Translations under genes and position numbers: made by a program
Notes under the pieces: generated by a model
The model's input: the letters and a program-made list of their open reading frames with translations, nothing else
Told to the model about the DNA's origin: nothing
The model's database searches: none
Origin: Methanimicrococcus blatticola
GTDB lineage: Archaea; Halobacteriota; Methanosarcinia; Methanosarcinales; Methanosarcinaceae
Reading direction: 5' to 3'
Assembly: GCF_004363215.1 (NCBI RefSeq)
Contig: NZ_SNYS01000006.1
Span: forward strand, 62,001-126,000
DNA: 64,000 bases
Shown: positions 8,236 through 17,363 of the stretch, in pieces
How positions within the stretch are numbered: the stretch's first letter is position 1
How the letters are laid out: every line of letters starts with the position of its first letter

Positions 8236-8726
8236 GGAATATCCTCCTATGCGACTTGACATTAAATTTCCGGAAAAACATTTTTTTCAATTTTATGTTT
8301 TTGTTTTGATTTTTGATTTACTGTTTATTCGTTTGTTTATTCATTTCATTCAAACACATAATTTTTGATTGATTCTGGTTTTTCCGTGACGAAGTTACAG
8401 AAAATTCAAAAATAAACTGCGATTCAATAATTTGAGACAGCATAAGCTTACCTCTTTTGAATACGGCAGAAACGATTAAACTCCGGATCTGATTTCTCAG
8501 ACATTCAGTAAATCACTTCCGCAAATGCGTTTCAAAACATAAGGCAATCGTAATTTATAGACCGCTTTTCGTTTAAACGCGTGTTTGCTGGAATCAGAAA
8601 TGTCATCGAACAAAAATGCTCTTGTATTGGGTTTTTGTGTCATTAGTTTCCCCCAAAATTAAATTTCCGGATAATTTAAAGAGGTTCTTCCTATGTTAAA
8701 TAGTTTATCCGGTATAAAAGAAAAAT

Positions 8727-8900
8727 AATGAAAAATGCAAAGAAGATACTGAAGAATGCAACAAATGTAATGACAAATATAATAGAGACCGTGGCGAATA
8801 TAACAAAAGCAATGACAAATATAATGAGATTGACGGAGAACATAACAGAAATGAAGAGAAATATAATGGGTATAACGATGAATATAACAAAAATAATATA
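8727..8900 (+). repeat. Degenerate 21-bp tandem repeat (heptad-coding)
   Basis: Reading the plus strand from 8725 or so gives consecutive seven-residue units CNKCNDK, YNRDRGE, YNKSNDK, YNEIDGE, HNRNEEK, YNGYNDE, YNKNNIK with a stop soon after. The frame has no ATG start and is closed upstream by TAA. Another plus frame starting ATG gives a 57-residue NIT-rich peptide. Either a decayed remnant of a heptad-repeat protein or a non-coding tandem repeat. Confidence 0.6.
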
Positions 8901-8950
8901 AAACGGATGTGAATAAAAATAGGAAATATTTGCATTTCCAAAAAATTTCT

Positions 8951-8973
8951 AACCCCTTGGTTTCCGATGGAGA
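8951..8973 (-). other. ORB-like origin recognition box (isolated)
   Basis: On the minus strand TCTCCATCGGAAACCAAGGGGTT matches the archaeal ORB pattern (dyad TCCA-GGAAA followed by a G-run and TT). It resembles the boxes at 22.4-23.0 kb and 33.1-33.3 kb. It lies 1.1 kb downstream of the RPA gene. Confidence 0.6.
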
Positions 8974-9079
8974 ATTAGAGAAAAACGGATGGGATCGATG
9001 CAATGACCGAATATATACTTTAATTCTTTTTGTTCATAAAACTTTGAAAAATATAAAAATGAGAAAACAAAAAAAGATT

Positions 9080-9820
9080 TTAAAAGAAATAAATGAAAAT
9101 CGAAATCAAATAATTAAGTGCCGGAACAAATTCTCTGACATAATCCGATTCATTGTTTAAGTGAACGCCGTTTTCATCGATTTGAATAACACCGATGCGG
9201 ACAATATTTTTCTCAACTCTGAAAGAGCCGATGTTCACTGTTCCGTCCTCTTCAATTTCAAAACCGCTGATTTTAATCGGACCGCCGCGCAGAACGACCG
9301 GCTGATTTTCTGTTTCAAACTCTTCCGCGTTAAAATACATTATGGTGCCGTTTTCAAAATAAATCATTGTGTCCGGACTGACAAGAACAGAATTATTTCT
9401 GTCATACACCATCTTAACCATTGTATTGTTGAGCGTGTTGATGATTTCGGATTTGTTATCGCTTAACGCTTTGTTTTTATCCCAAACAATATCGTTTAAA
9501 ATCAAACAGATGATTGTTTGTTTGGATAAGCCGGAGCCGTTTACAATGATTTGATTTGTTGTCGGCAGATTGTTTCCGATAATCAGAATGTTTGCTTCTG
9601 CCGGGATCAAATCCATTACTTCACCGCTGCCGTAATTGACGATTAAAAAATCGCCCATGGATTTGTAATCAGAAGACGGACTTTTGCTGATGAAAATATT
9701 GCCGTCATTGAGATTGAAAATATAATTGCCTGAATCTGATTCAGAAGCCGAAACGGGTACTGCCGCAAAAACCGCAATTAAAAAACAGAAAACGGCAAAA
9801 AAAAGTATTTTTCGTTTCAT
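9080..9820 (-). CDS. Exported protein of unknown function
   Basis: A 246-residue protein I do not recognise. Residues 1-26 form a clear signal peptide (KRK, then a hydrophobic run, cleavage near VSASES). The mature part is mostly beta-strand-like and rich in Asn/Ser/Ile: NYIFNLNDGNIFIS (about 32-45), a NILIIGNNLP turn, and repeating short motifs GGPIKISGFEIEEDGTVNIG and RIGVIQIDENGVHLN (about 180-220) that look like two copies of a I-x-I-x-x-x-G-x-x-x-G hairpin. The extreme C-terminus is hydrophobic (YLISIFIYFF), perhaps a membrane anchor. A 19-bp palindrome covers its TATA box, which suggests regulated expression. Confidence 0.65.
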   Translation of the reverse strand: MKRKILFFAVFCFLIAVFAAVPVSASESDSGNYIFNLNDGNIFISKSPSSDYKSMGDFLIVNYGSGEVMDLIPAEANILIIGNNLPTTNQIIVNGSGLSKQTIICLILNDIVWDKNKALSDNKSEIINTLNNTMVKMVYDRNNSVLVSPDTMIYFENGTIMYFNAEEFETENQPVVLRGGPIKISGFEIEEDGTVNIGSFRVEKNIVRIGVIQIDENGVHLNNESDYVREFVPALNYLISIFIYFF

Positions 9821-9846
9821 GTAAGATCCTCAAAAAGAAAAGGAAG

Positions 9847-9865
9847 TCGGATTATATAAATCCGA
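9847..9865 (-). promoter_or_regulatory. Palindrome overlapping a TATA box (candidate operator)
   Basis: TCGGATT and AATCCGA, perfect 7-base arms separated by five bases, enclose TTTATATAAT on the minus strand, about 35 bp ahead of the exported-protein start. A repressor bound here would block TBP. Confidence 0.5.
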
Positions 9866-9950
9866 TTTCTAAAATATTTCAAATATTTTGATTTAAAATA
9901 AATTTCTATTCAAAATCAAAAATTTGATTCGGAATAATATTTTTATTCGA

Positions 9951-9990
9951 AATATTATTCAAAATATTATTCAAAATATTATTCAAAATA
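9951..9990. repeat. 12-bp AT-rich tandem repeat
   Basis: ATTATTCAAAAT is repeated about three times between the exported-protein promoter and the end of the RPA gene. Intergenic low-complexity DNA; no function assigned. Confidence 0.7.
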
Positions 9991-10030
9991 TTTGATTCAA
10001 ATATTCAAATTTACACAATTTTTACATCGT

Positions 10031-11485
10031 TTACATAATTGCGATTCTGGTTCTGTTGCCGGCACTGAGCTCGATTTCCTCGTTCATGCCGAACTTGGAG
10101 AAAGCGTCGCTGATGCGAACCGTCATGCCGATTTGAACATTGTTAACAAGCTCGGCGTGTTCGCCCCAAAGAGAAACGCGAATGTGGCCGGAATCGTCTT
10201 CCACTTCAATGTTGGAAACCATGCTCTGTGTACCGTCATCTCTTTCAAATTCACGGAAATCACCGATTTCAATGACACGACCTTGAATGGAATAAGATTT
10301 TCCGGGAAGAATGTCGTTGATGTTGTCGAGTTTTTCCATATACTGAATTTCTTTTTCAGAAGCGGTGACGTTTCCGCGGGAACCGACGTTGAGTTCAACG
10401 GACTGGCTGAAGTCGTTCATTCTGGAGTAAGCGTTGATAATGTCAACGGATTCGCCGAAATCAAATTCATCTAAGTAAACGGTTTTATCGTCCCAGAGAC
10501 TGACACGGATTTTGCCGGTGTCGTCACCGATTGTAATCGTTCCGATTGTTCCTTCGCTGCCGTCTTTTCTGTTGAAAGTGCGGACATCGGAAATGTCTAA
10601 AATAACGCCCGAGAGATTCACGCCGTTCATGCCGTCTGTGATTTCAGAAACTTTCAGGAATTTTTGCTCATATTCCACTTCAGAATCTGCAATTTCAACA
10701 ACGCTTGAGTTGCCGAGTGAAATTTCCACTTTTTGGGAGAAGTTATTGACTTTAGAATAAGCGTTTTGGATTTTAACGGAGTTGCCGATATCCAATTCAT
10801 TGACGAGTTCGGCTTTGTCATCCCACATGCTGACACGGATTGTGCCTGTCGGGTCACCGATTGTCATGTTGGCGACACGTCCTTCGCCACCGTCTTTGCG
10901 GGTAAATGTTTTGACCTGGCCGAGATCCAAGACTTTCCCGAGAACAGTAATATCATTCATGCCGTCTTTGATTTCATCAATTTTGCGGACCGGAATTTCA
11001 TAGTTGACTTCTTCATCGGAAAGCGCAAAAACGCCGTTGTTGCCGACATGAACTTCGGGGCCGTTTAAACCGCGTTTCGTGTAACCGGAAACGTTGATGC
11101 TGGACCCCGTTTTAATTTCGCCGTTTTCAATTGCGTCCACTTTTGCGTCCCAAACGGAAATTCTGATTCTGCCGGTGGAGTCGCCGGCCATAACGGTTGC
11201 GACGCGTCCGACTGTTCCGTCTGCGCGGTTGAATTCACGCGGGTCGTAAATGGTTAAAACTTTTGCGACAAAAGAAATGTTGCCACTGTTTTCATCAATG
11301 GATTCGATCATAACGACTTCTCTTTCGGTTGCGGAAATGCCGAGGTCGCTTAAAACGAGGCGCGCGCACATTTCATCATCGCAAAGACCGCCTAAAGCTT
11401 CCTTTCTTTCTTCGACTTTTGCAACAAAATCGTCGTAGCTGATCAAATTTTTAACTTTTTCGTAGATTTCTTGTAATTCTGCCAT
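10031..11485 (-). CDS. rpa: Replication protein A, four OB folds, single-stranded DNA binding
   Basis: A 484-residue protein with four tandem OB folds after a helical N-terminus (MAELQEIYEKVKNLISYDDF). Each OB repeat carries the same core: FNRADGTVGRVATVMAGDST, FTRKDGGEGRVANMTIGDPT, FNRKDGSEGTIGTITIGDDT and FERDDGTQSMVSNIEVEDDS, each followed by G-x-IR(V/I)S-W (starting near residues 83, 197, 304 and 412). Length and four-OB layout match the RPA1 type of Methanosarcina, which lacks a zinc finger. It coats single-stranded DNA in replication and repair. Start is supported by CAGGT about 9 nt upstream. The ORB-like box 1 kb downstream and primase 2 kb upstream make this a replication neighbourhood. 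Confidence 0.9.
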   Translation of the reverse strand: MAELQEIYEKVKNLISYDDFVAKVEERKEALGGLCDDEMCARLVLSDLGISATEREVVMIESIDENSGNISFVAKVLTIYDPREFNRADGTVGRVATVMAGDSTGRIRISVWDAKVDAIENGEIKTGSSINVSGYTKRGLNGPEVHVGNNGVFALSDEEVNYEIPVRKIDEIKDGMNDITVLGKVLDLGQVKTFTRKDGGEGRVANMTIGDPTGTIRVSMWDDKAELVNELDIGNSVKIQNAYSKVNNFSQKVEISLGNSSVVEIADSEVEYEQKFLKVSEITDGMNGVNLSGVILDISDVRTFNRKDGSEGTIGTITIGDDTGKIRVSLWDDKTVYLDEFDFGESVDIINAYSRMNDFSQSVELNVGSRGNVTASEKEIQYMEKLDNINDILPGKSYSIQGRVIEIGDFREFERDDGTQSMVSNIEVEDDSGHIRVSLWGEHAELVNNVQIGMTVRISDAFSKFGMNEEIELSAGNRTRIAIM

Positions 11486-11741
11486 TCTTTTTACCTGACT
11501 TTTAGATTTTTGAATTTTTGATATTCTGACCTGATTGACAAAACGCTGACAAATTCAATAGTCTGATAAACCTGAGTGTCTGAAAAATAATTGAGTTCGG
11601 GTACACGGACAAATGATGATTTAAAAAACAATTGAGATGATGGAATTGCTGAGGTTGTAGAAATATACTTGTTACTCTGATAATTCAACTCTCCTATTTT
11701 TACCTTCCGTCTCTTACAAAATCCATTATTTAAGTGCAATT

Positions 11742-11757
11742 TTATTTATATTAATAA
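11742..11757 (+). promoter_or_regulatory. TATA region of kptA, leaderless start
   Basis: TTTATTTATATTAATA lies about 25 bp upstream of the ATG at 11773, so transcription would begin almost at the start codon. No ribosome site precedes the ATG. Confidence 0.5.
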
Positions 11758-11772
11758 TGCTGTTTATTCACT

Positions 11773-12396
11773 ATGATTCGAAGGTGCGAAGAGCATGGAT
11801 GCTTCAGGGGAGAAATTTGCCCGGAGTGTGATCAGGAAGGGCAATTTATTTTAGACGAGGAGCGTGAAGACCGTTTGGGCCGCTTTATCGCCGGCGCTTT
11901 GAGACACTTCCCCGCAAAGCTCGGGCTTTCCATGTACGAAGACGGCTGGGTCAGCATCAACGCTTTGACTGCCGCTGCCGCACGCAAATACAAATGGCCT
12001 AAAAAATATCATATTTACGCGCTTGTCGAATCAGATGAAAAGGGCAGATATGAAATATCGGGCGGCAAAGTTCGCGCCGTTTACGGTCATTCCATTGATG
12101 TCAATTTAGATTATCCGCTTTATGAAAGCGAATTCGCTTACTACGGCGTAAATCCCGAAGAAGTTGACATGATTTTAGACGAAGGCATTTTGCCCGTCAA
12201 ACAAAGATATGTTCATTTAAGCACAACGCTTGAAAAAGCGATTGAAGTGGCAATGATTCACTCGGAAAACCCGTCCATTTTTAAAATTGACGCCGCCGCC
12301 GCAATTGATGACGGCTTGAATCTCATGGTTGCCAATGAAGATATTTTATTGGCGGATGAAATCCCGGCGGAATATATTTTGGAAATTTATGAATAA
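11773..12396 (+). CDS. kptA: RNA 2'-phosphotransferase Tpt1/KptA with N-terminal zinc ribbon
   Basis: A 207-residue KptA. The N-terminus has a small zinc ribbon (CEEHGCFRGEICPEC, residues 5-19). The core follows: RLGRFIAGALRHFPAKLGL, EDGWVSINAL, the catalytic HIYALVESDEKGRYEI area, VRAVYGHSID, and the second half with YVHLSTTLEKAIEVAMIH. The enzyme moves a 2'-phosphate from RNA splice junctions to NAD+, giving ADP-ribose 1'',2''-cyclic phosphate. In archaea without a ligase that leaves 2'-phosphate its true substrate is unclear. Leaderless start inferred from the TATA position. It stands alone, divergent from RPA and followed by a long gene-free region. Confidence 0.9.
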   Translation: MIRRCEEHGCFRGEICPECDQEGQFILDEEREDRLGRFIAGALRHFPAKLGLSMYEDGWVSINALTAAAARKYKWPKKYHIYALVESDEKGRYEISGGKVRAVYGHSIDVNLDYPLYESEFAYYGVNPEEVDMILDEGILPVKQRYVHLSTTLEKAIEVAMIHSENPSIFKIDAAAAIDDGLNLMVANEDILLADEIPAEYILEIYE

Positions 12397-13638
12397 TTTC
12401 CATCATTTCTTTTTTAATTTTATTTTTCGAAATTCTGTTTTTAATTTCATTTTCTGAAATTCCGTTTTAATTTTATTTTTCGAAATTCCATTTTAATTTT
12501 ATTTTCCGAAATTCCATTTTAATTTTATTTTTTCAATCTTTCAAAAATATCATAATTTTCATTTTTTCTTCGTTTTTTATACATTTTTCACAGAGTTACC
12601 ACAAACCTTATTAAATCAAAATATTGTTTACTCTTTTGTTGTTATGCAGGAATTGTTCCGATGAAAGAATCGGCAAGCAGCATATCAAAAACATAAAAGA
12701 ATAAATAATCACATTATATGTCATTGATCGGGAAAAGTACCAAATCAATTTTATATAATAGGTATAATAAATGATTTAATACGGTTTCAAATATGAACTA
12801 AAACCGTAATCACCTTCATTAATTCAATAATAAATTCAATAACAGGATGTCATAAACCATCCTTTACAAGTAAATTAAAAAATTATCATCGATAAACTCA
12901 AGATGACAGATTCGAAAACAGTTTCTGCAATTGAATCGATTCAAAATCACATATAATCGACAGGTGACAGCGCTCCGGAAAATGCGTGCGCCTTAACCTG
13001 ATTTACCTGCGCTGAACATATACGAACAATATTAACAGTTCAATGACGCGCCGACCGATACTTGCAATATTCATTTCAATAATGAAAACGGCTTTAAAGC
13101 CGGTAAAACTCGCAGCCGAACATAAATACAGCCAATGCTGATTTTTTCGGAATAAACCGAGACAAAAAGAATTTCAATATTCACATATTCAATATCATCT
13201 GATACCAAACTTCAGACTTAAGATTCAAATTCAATCATACAGGCTTTAAAATCATTAAAAATTAAAGAAATTAATTAAAGCCGTGTTATTCAATCAGTCT
13301 TATTTCCGCTGCAAGACAGCGTAATGTAAACCGCCTGATATGAAGCGGCGGTAATCTCATTTAAGTTTGGTTTCCTATCACAGCTTTGCTATCGCGTGTT
13401 TAATGTAAATAACAAATTAACATTAATCAAATTAACATAATTTTGAAACATGCGCCGATATTTGTGAAAAATTCTGTTTTGTTAACGGCTGTCAACTGAT
13501 GTTTTACCGTTTGACTTTTTACCGTTTGACTTGTTGCCGCATTTGAAAAAGTGAATATTTCAATCAATGATTTTGAATCTTTTTTACAGGACTGTTATCA
13601 TCATTCTCGAGTTTTTGGATCCTGCGGGAGACAAAATT
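12397..13638. other. 1.2 kb gene-free region
   Basis: All frames are broken by frequent stops. The first 130 bases are a 26-bp tandem repeat (separate entry). Further on there are short perfect palindromes (CGGCTTTAAAGCCG at 13089-13102), two hairpins at about 13308-13352 (CGCTG/CAGCG and ACCGCC/GGCGGT), and a direct repeat of TTTTTACCGTTTGACT at about 13503-13533. I searched by eye for tRNA, RNase P RNA and SRP RNA signatures and saw none. It could hold an unrecognised ncRNA or the decayed remains of a gene. Confidence 0.5.
12411..12533. repeat. 26-bp tandem repeat, about 4-5 copies
   Basis: The unit TTTTAATTTTATTTTTCGAAATTCCA (26 bases, given here as TTTTAATTTTATT plus TTTCGAAATTCCA) recurs with few changes directly after kptA. 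T-rich on the plus strand; may help end transcription. Confidence 0.75.
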
Positions 13639-15294
13639 ATGCAAAATGAAGATACAACCAAATATATTATCAGAACAAAAATCACAGCCGACGGCGTTAT
13701 TGAACGTCCGGATATTGTCGGCGCTATTTTCGGTCAAACCGAAGGACTTCTCGGAACCGATTTAGATTTACGCGAATTACAAAAAACAGGCCGTATCGGC
13801 AGAATTGAAGTGATGGTCACAACCAAGAACGGTAAAACACGCGGAAATATTTTCATTCCGTCGAGTTTGGATAAAGTTAAAACTTCCGTGTTGGCCGCCT
13901 CTTTGGAAACAATTGACCGTGTCGGTCCGTGCGTCGCAAACATTGAAGTGACAAAAATCGAAGACGTTCGCGCTTCTAAACGTGTTAACATTGTTGAGCG
14001 TGCCAAAGACATTTACAAAACAATGTTTGACGAGGACATGCTTGAAGCTCAGGAAATCACTGACGTTATTCGTGAATCTGTTCGCGTGGAAGGCATCACC
14101 TCATACGGTAAAAATAAATTGCCGGCCGGTCCCGAATACAATTCCAATGAAATTATTGTTGTTGAAGGCCGCGCCGATGTTTTAACGCTTCTTAAATACG
14201 GTATTAAAAACACAATCAGTGTCGGTGGCACAAACATTCCGCCGGAAGTTATTGAATTGCTCAAAGGCAAAAAAGTAACTGTTTTCACTGACGGTGACCG
14301 CGGCGGCGAATTAATTATCCGCGAATTGATGCAGGTTGCCAATGTGGATTACATTGCCCGCCCACCGGACGGCAAAGCGGTTGAAGATATGATTCAAAAA
14401 GAAATCGTATTGGCGCTTCGCCGAAAAATGACAAAGGACCAGTATATTGAAAAATACGGTATTGTCCTCCCGGCTTCTAAAAGAACAAGAAAAACCGCTG
14501 AAACGGTAAGAACCCCTGTTGAAACGACAAGAACATCCCGCACAGCAATTGAGAAAGCAGCACCGAAAAGAGTTTCCGCTATCCGAAAACCTGTTTCTTC
14601 CAACAGATATGAAGAAGAGGAAGAAGAAGTGCCGGTCAGAAGAAGCCGCACGGAACGGTTGACAGAAAAACCGGAGCGCAGAAAAATTTCAGAACGCGTC
14701 GAGCCGATTGAAAAGGAAGAACGTCCTGTCAGACAACTTCGCGCAAGATCCGTGAAACCCAAAACAGATGAAATCGACGACATGATTGCCGTCAAGTACG
14801 TTGATTTGGATCAAACGGAAGAAATCATTGAGGAAGAAAAACCGAGACGCGGACACCGTCCTGCAGTGCCGGTCGCTGTTGAAGAAGAAACGGAAGCTCC
14901 GAGAAGAGAGAGCAGAAGCCGTGACCGCGAAGAAAGAGCACCGCGCGACAGAGACAGAAACGCAAGAGGACGAAACGAAGAGCCGGAACAGGCAAAAGAG
15001 AGAAAGCCTGCCATTCCGTCACCGTTTGACAAAGAAATGGAAATGCTTTCAGGCACATTGTCTTCCAAAATTTTGGATCAAAACAACGCCATCATTTCCG
15101 AAATGCCTGTCAGAGAACTTGCAAGCGCATTAAAAGACGGTGTTAACGGCGCAAAATCGGTTATTTTCGACGGTGTCATCTCACAAAGAATTGTGGATAT
15201 CGCTGCCGAACAGGGCATTGAAAACTTAATCGGATTGAAAGCCGGAAACGTCGTTAAGATGCCGGCGACAATGAAAGTTTTCACGGTTCAGTAA
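13639..15294 (+). CDS. dnaG: Archaeal DnaG-like primase (Toprim) / exosome subunit
   Basis: A 551-residue archaeal DnaG. The N-terminal helical domain starts [32 protein letters not shown]; the Toprim domain holds IVVEGRAD (near residue 175) and VFTDGDRGG (near 216), the conserved Glu and Asp-x-Asp that bind metal. Residues about 285-460 are a long Arg/Glu/Lys-rich disordered stretch, much longer than in many archaea, and the conserved C-terminal domain ([16 protein letters not shown] onward) closes the protein. Archaeal DnaG makes short RNA in vitro and is a stable subunit of the RNA exosome. Start ATG is chosen because GCGGGAG lies 8 nt upstream; the frame is open 24 codons earlier. A stem of TTGCTGCC/GGCAGCAA with T-run ends the unit. 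Confidence 0.92.
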   Translation: MQNEDTTKYIIRTKITADGVIERPDIVGAIFGQTEGLLGTDLDLRELQKTGRIGRIEVMVTTKNGKTRGNIFIPSSLDKVKTSVLAASLETIDRVGPCVANIEVTKIEDVRASKRVNIVERAKDIYKTMFDEDMLEAQEITDVIRESVRVEGITSYGKNKLPAGPEYNSNEIIVVEGRADVLTLLKYGIKNTISVGGTNIPPEVIELLKGKKVTVFTDGDRGGELIIRELMQVANVDYIARPPDGKAVEDMIQKEIVLALRRKMTKDQYIEKYGIVLPASKRTRKTAETVRTPVETTRTSRTAIEKAAPKRVSAIRKPVSSNRYEEEEEEVPVRRSRTERLTEKPERRKISERVEPIEKEERPVRQLRARSVKPKTDEIDDMIAVKYVDLDQTEEIIEEEKPRRGHRPAVPVAVEEETEAPRRESRSRDREERAPRDRDRNARGRNEEPEQAKERKPAIPSPFDKEMEMLSGTLSSKILDQNNAIISEMPVRELASALKDGVNGAKSVIFDGVISQRIVDIAAEQGIENLIGLKAGNVVKMPATMKVFTVQ

Positions 15295-15361
15295 TCGGAT
15301 TTGAAAATAAATAACAAAATTCATTGTAAATAATAACAAATTTACTGTAAATAATAAATTC

Positions 15362-15397
15362 ATTGCTGCCATCATCGGCAGCAATTCTTCTTTTTTT
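15362..15397 (+). terminator. Terminator of dnaG
   Basis: ATTGCTGCC pairs with GGCAGCAAT (loop ATCATC), followed by TCTTCTTTTTTT. Confidence 0.8.
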
Positions 15398-15499
15398 AAT
15401 TCTCTTTTTAAAAACAAAAAAATTGAAATCAATTAATTGAAAATTAAAATCGAAATAATTTAAAAAAATTAAAACCAAAAAAATTAAAATCAAAAAACA

Positions 15500-15580
15500 A
15501 CTAACCGATTAAACTAAAAATGGAAATTAAAAAAACGGAAAATGGAAATTAAAAAAACGGAAAATGAAAATAAAAAATAG
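15500..15580. repeat. Short A-rich direct repeats between convergent genes
   Basis: A 23-base unit around AATGGAAATTAAAAAAACGG is present in two full and one partial copy between the dnaG terminator and the end of the bactofilin-like gene. Low complexity, no function assigned. Confidence 0.6.
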
Positions 15581-15595
15581 GAATAACTCAACGTA

Positions 15596-17293
15596 TTAAA
15601 CGTAAGGCGGATATTCCTTTTTTCCGGATTCCTGTTGAGGATAGCGTTCTTCGTACCATGCTTTGGATCTTTCGATTTCTTCTTGGGTTCTGACTTTCTT
15701 TTCGGCGCTTAATTTCGCTTCTGCCGGCTTTTCGGCAACGGTGTCAAAATTCATATTTTCCATTAAAAGATCGGCTTTTGTTTTTGGTTTATGAATCGTT
15801 TGCGGTTTTGCGGATTCGATTCCACTGACTTCTTCGAAAATGATTTTTTGGTTTGCATTTCCTGAAAATGCTGTCTGTTTCGGATTTGAAAAGTTTTCTC
15901 TTTCTCTTTCGCTTTCTTTTTGCTTCGGAATGGTTTGAATTTTGATTTCATCATATTCGATTTGAGAATCAATTTTGGGAGAGATTTTTCGGCTGAATAA
16001 ATTACTGCCGGCCGAAGCTGTTGTTTTTGCTGTATTTGATACATTTGCCGGATTCGAAACAGCCTCTTTCTTTTCTGTTTTCGGCATTCTTTTCGCCTCA
16101 AATGCAGGCCATTTAAATTCGGATTTGCGATCTGCCGGCGCGGATTTTATTTTCATTTCCGCTTCAAAATCAGCTTGCTGCTCATCCCGTGTGCTTTCCA
16201 TGACCGATGCAAATTGATTATCGGAAGGTTTCAACGATGCTGCGTTTGCTGAATTATTTACCGAATTATTTGCTGAATTTGGGGTATTTGCTGCGTTCAC
16301 GCCACTGCTTTTGGGCTGTTCGCCGACAACGATTGTTCCAAACGGTGTTTCAACTGTTTGAAAAACCGTATCGGCGTTGGAATCGGAATCAGAATCATCG
16401 GATTCGGTAACAATTTCGACTTCGGCGGATTCGTCTGTCGGGACGGTGATTGGACGGTCTGCTGAAGATTCGGAAAATTCTGAAACTGTAAATGACTTTG
16501 GAGAATTTTCATCGGTTTCATCAATAATTTCAGCGTCGGATTTTTCAGAATTGGCACTTGTTTCGGCATCAAGCTGAATAGTTTCGTTTGTTTGTTCCAC
16601 CGGAAATGTAGGGGTGTTTTCTGATTTTAAATTCTCCTCGTTTCCGACTTTGTTTTCATTATTATAAGTGTTATCTGAGTTGATTTTAGTTTCATCGGTT
16701 TTGTTGTCTTCAAAAATGAAATTTTCCGAGATTTCTTGAAAATCGTTTGAGTCGCTAAAATCAATTTGATCGACGACGAATCCCGAATCAGAAACGATGT
16801 TTTCGGATTTGTTTTCAGATTTGTTTTCGGATTCGCTTTCAGGTTCGTCTTCAAGCTCGGCAACCGTGTTCGCCCGAACGGTTACTTTTGTGATGACGCC
16901 GATTTTTTTGATTTCCGCCTTTCCGATAACTGATAATGTATTTCCGTTTGCGTAACCGACACTGCATCCCGGCATAATCGTGATGTTGCCGCCGCTTTCA
17001 ATTGAATTGACCGTTACATTTTGAAAAAGAGAAATATCCGAATCGGCTGTAATGTTTCCTTTGATTTTAGAACGGGAGCCGATGATGATTTGATTTGCTT
17101 TCAGATGACCTTCAACAATACAGCCTTTTCCGAGCTGGACATTACCGTCGACTTTAACATTTTTCCAAAAGCGAGTTCCCGGACCGACAATGACGTTTCC
17201 GTTGACGGCAACGTTTTGGTCAAGAACAGAATTTTTAGGTATAATATAAGTGTTTGATGGCGAATGAAAACGAATGTTCTTGGAAGAAATCAT
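15596..17293 (-). CDS. Bactofilin-like polymer-forming protein with very long acidic tail
   Basis: A 565-residue protein. Residues about 10-140 form a right-handed beta-helix of the bactofilin (polymer-forming cytoskeletal) type, with short repeats such as VLDQNVAVNGNVIVGPGTRF, VDGNVQLGKGCIVEGHLKAN and IIIGSRSKIKGNITADSDIS. The remaining 400 or so residues are disordered, rich in Glu, Asp, Ser and Asn, with repeats such as ESENKSENKSEN, and end in a short charged patch (EEIERSKAWYEERYPQQ). Bactofilins self-assemble into filaments at the membrane; archaeal examples are little studied. No ribosome site is seen; a TTTAAATAAT element about 30 bp upstream suggests a leaderless transcript. It is followed upstream by a gamma-carbonic-anhydrase-like gene, another left-handed or right-handed beta-helix protein. 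Confidence 0.78.
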   Translation of the reverse strand: MISSKNIRFHSPSNTYIIPKNSVLDQNVAVNGNVIVGPGTRFWKNVKVDGNVQLGKGCIVEGHLKANQIIIGSRSKIKGNITADSDISLFQNVTVNSIESGGNITIMPGCSVGYANGNTLSVIGKAEIKKIGVITKVTVRANTVAELEDEPESESENKSENKSENIVSDSGFVVDQIDFSDSNDFQEISENFIFEDNKTDETKINSDNTYNNENKVGNEENLKSENTPTFPVEQTNETIQLDAETSANSEKSDAEIIDETDENSPKSFTVSEFSESSADRPITVPTDESAEVEIVTESDDSDSDSNADTVFQTVETPFGTIVVGEQPKSSGVNAANTPNSANNSVNNSANAASLKPSDNQFASVMESTRDEQQADFEAEMKIKSAPADRKSEFKWPAFEAKRMPKTEKKEAVSNPANVSNTAKTTASAGSNLFSRKISPKIDSQIEYDEIKIQTIPKQKESERERENFSNPKQTAFSGNANQKIIFEEVSGIESAKPQTIHKPKTKADLLMENMNFDTVAEKPAEAKLSAEKKVRTQEEIERSKAWYEERYPQQESGKKEYPPYV

Positions 17294-17363
17294 AAGGATA
17301 AAACCACTTACAATTATTTAAACCATATTAAAAAAGGAAATTAATCAAATAAAAAAGAAAAAA

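Larger units (their letters stand above)
8236..9079. other. Gene-free region with heptad-coded repeat and an ORB-like box
   Basis: No convincing gene. At 8727-8900 the DNA has a 21-bp periodicity. At 8951-8973 lies a very good origin-recognition-box-like element (see separate entry). Two weaker GGAAA-plus-G-run relatives are at about 8268-8285 and 8652-8677. The remaining sequence is AT-rich and shows no stable hairpin or RNA gene that I can recognise. Confidence 0.5.

Noticed and set aside
8659-9003. Minus-strand frame rich in Tyr, Cys and His
   Set aside because: Its composition comes from the 21-bp repeat read backwards; no start signal or homologue recognised.
12411-12533. CRISPR array
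   Set aside because: The 26-bp units abut each other with no unique spacers; plain tandem repeat. No array was seen anywhere in the window.
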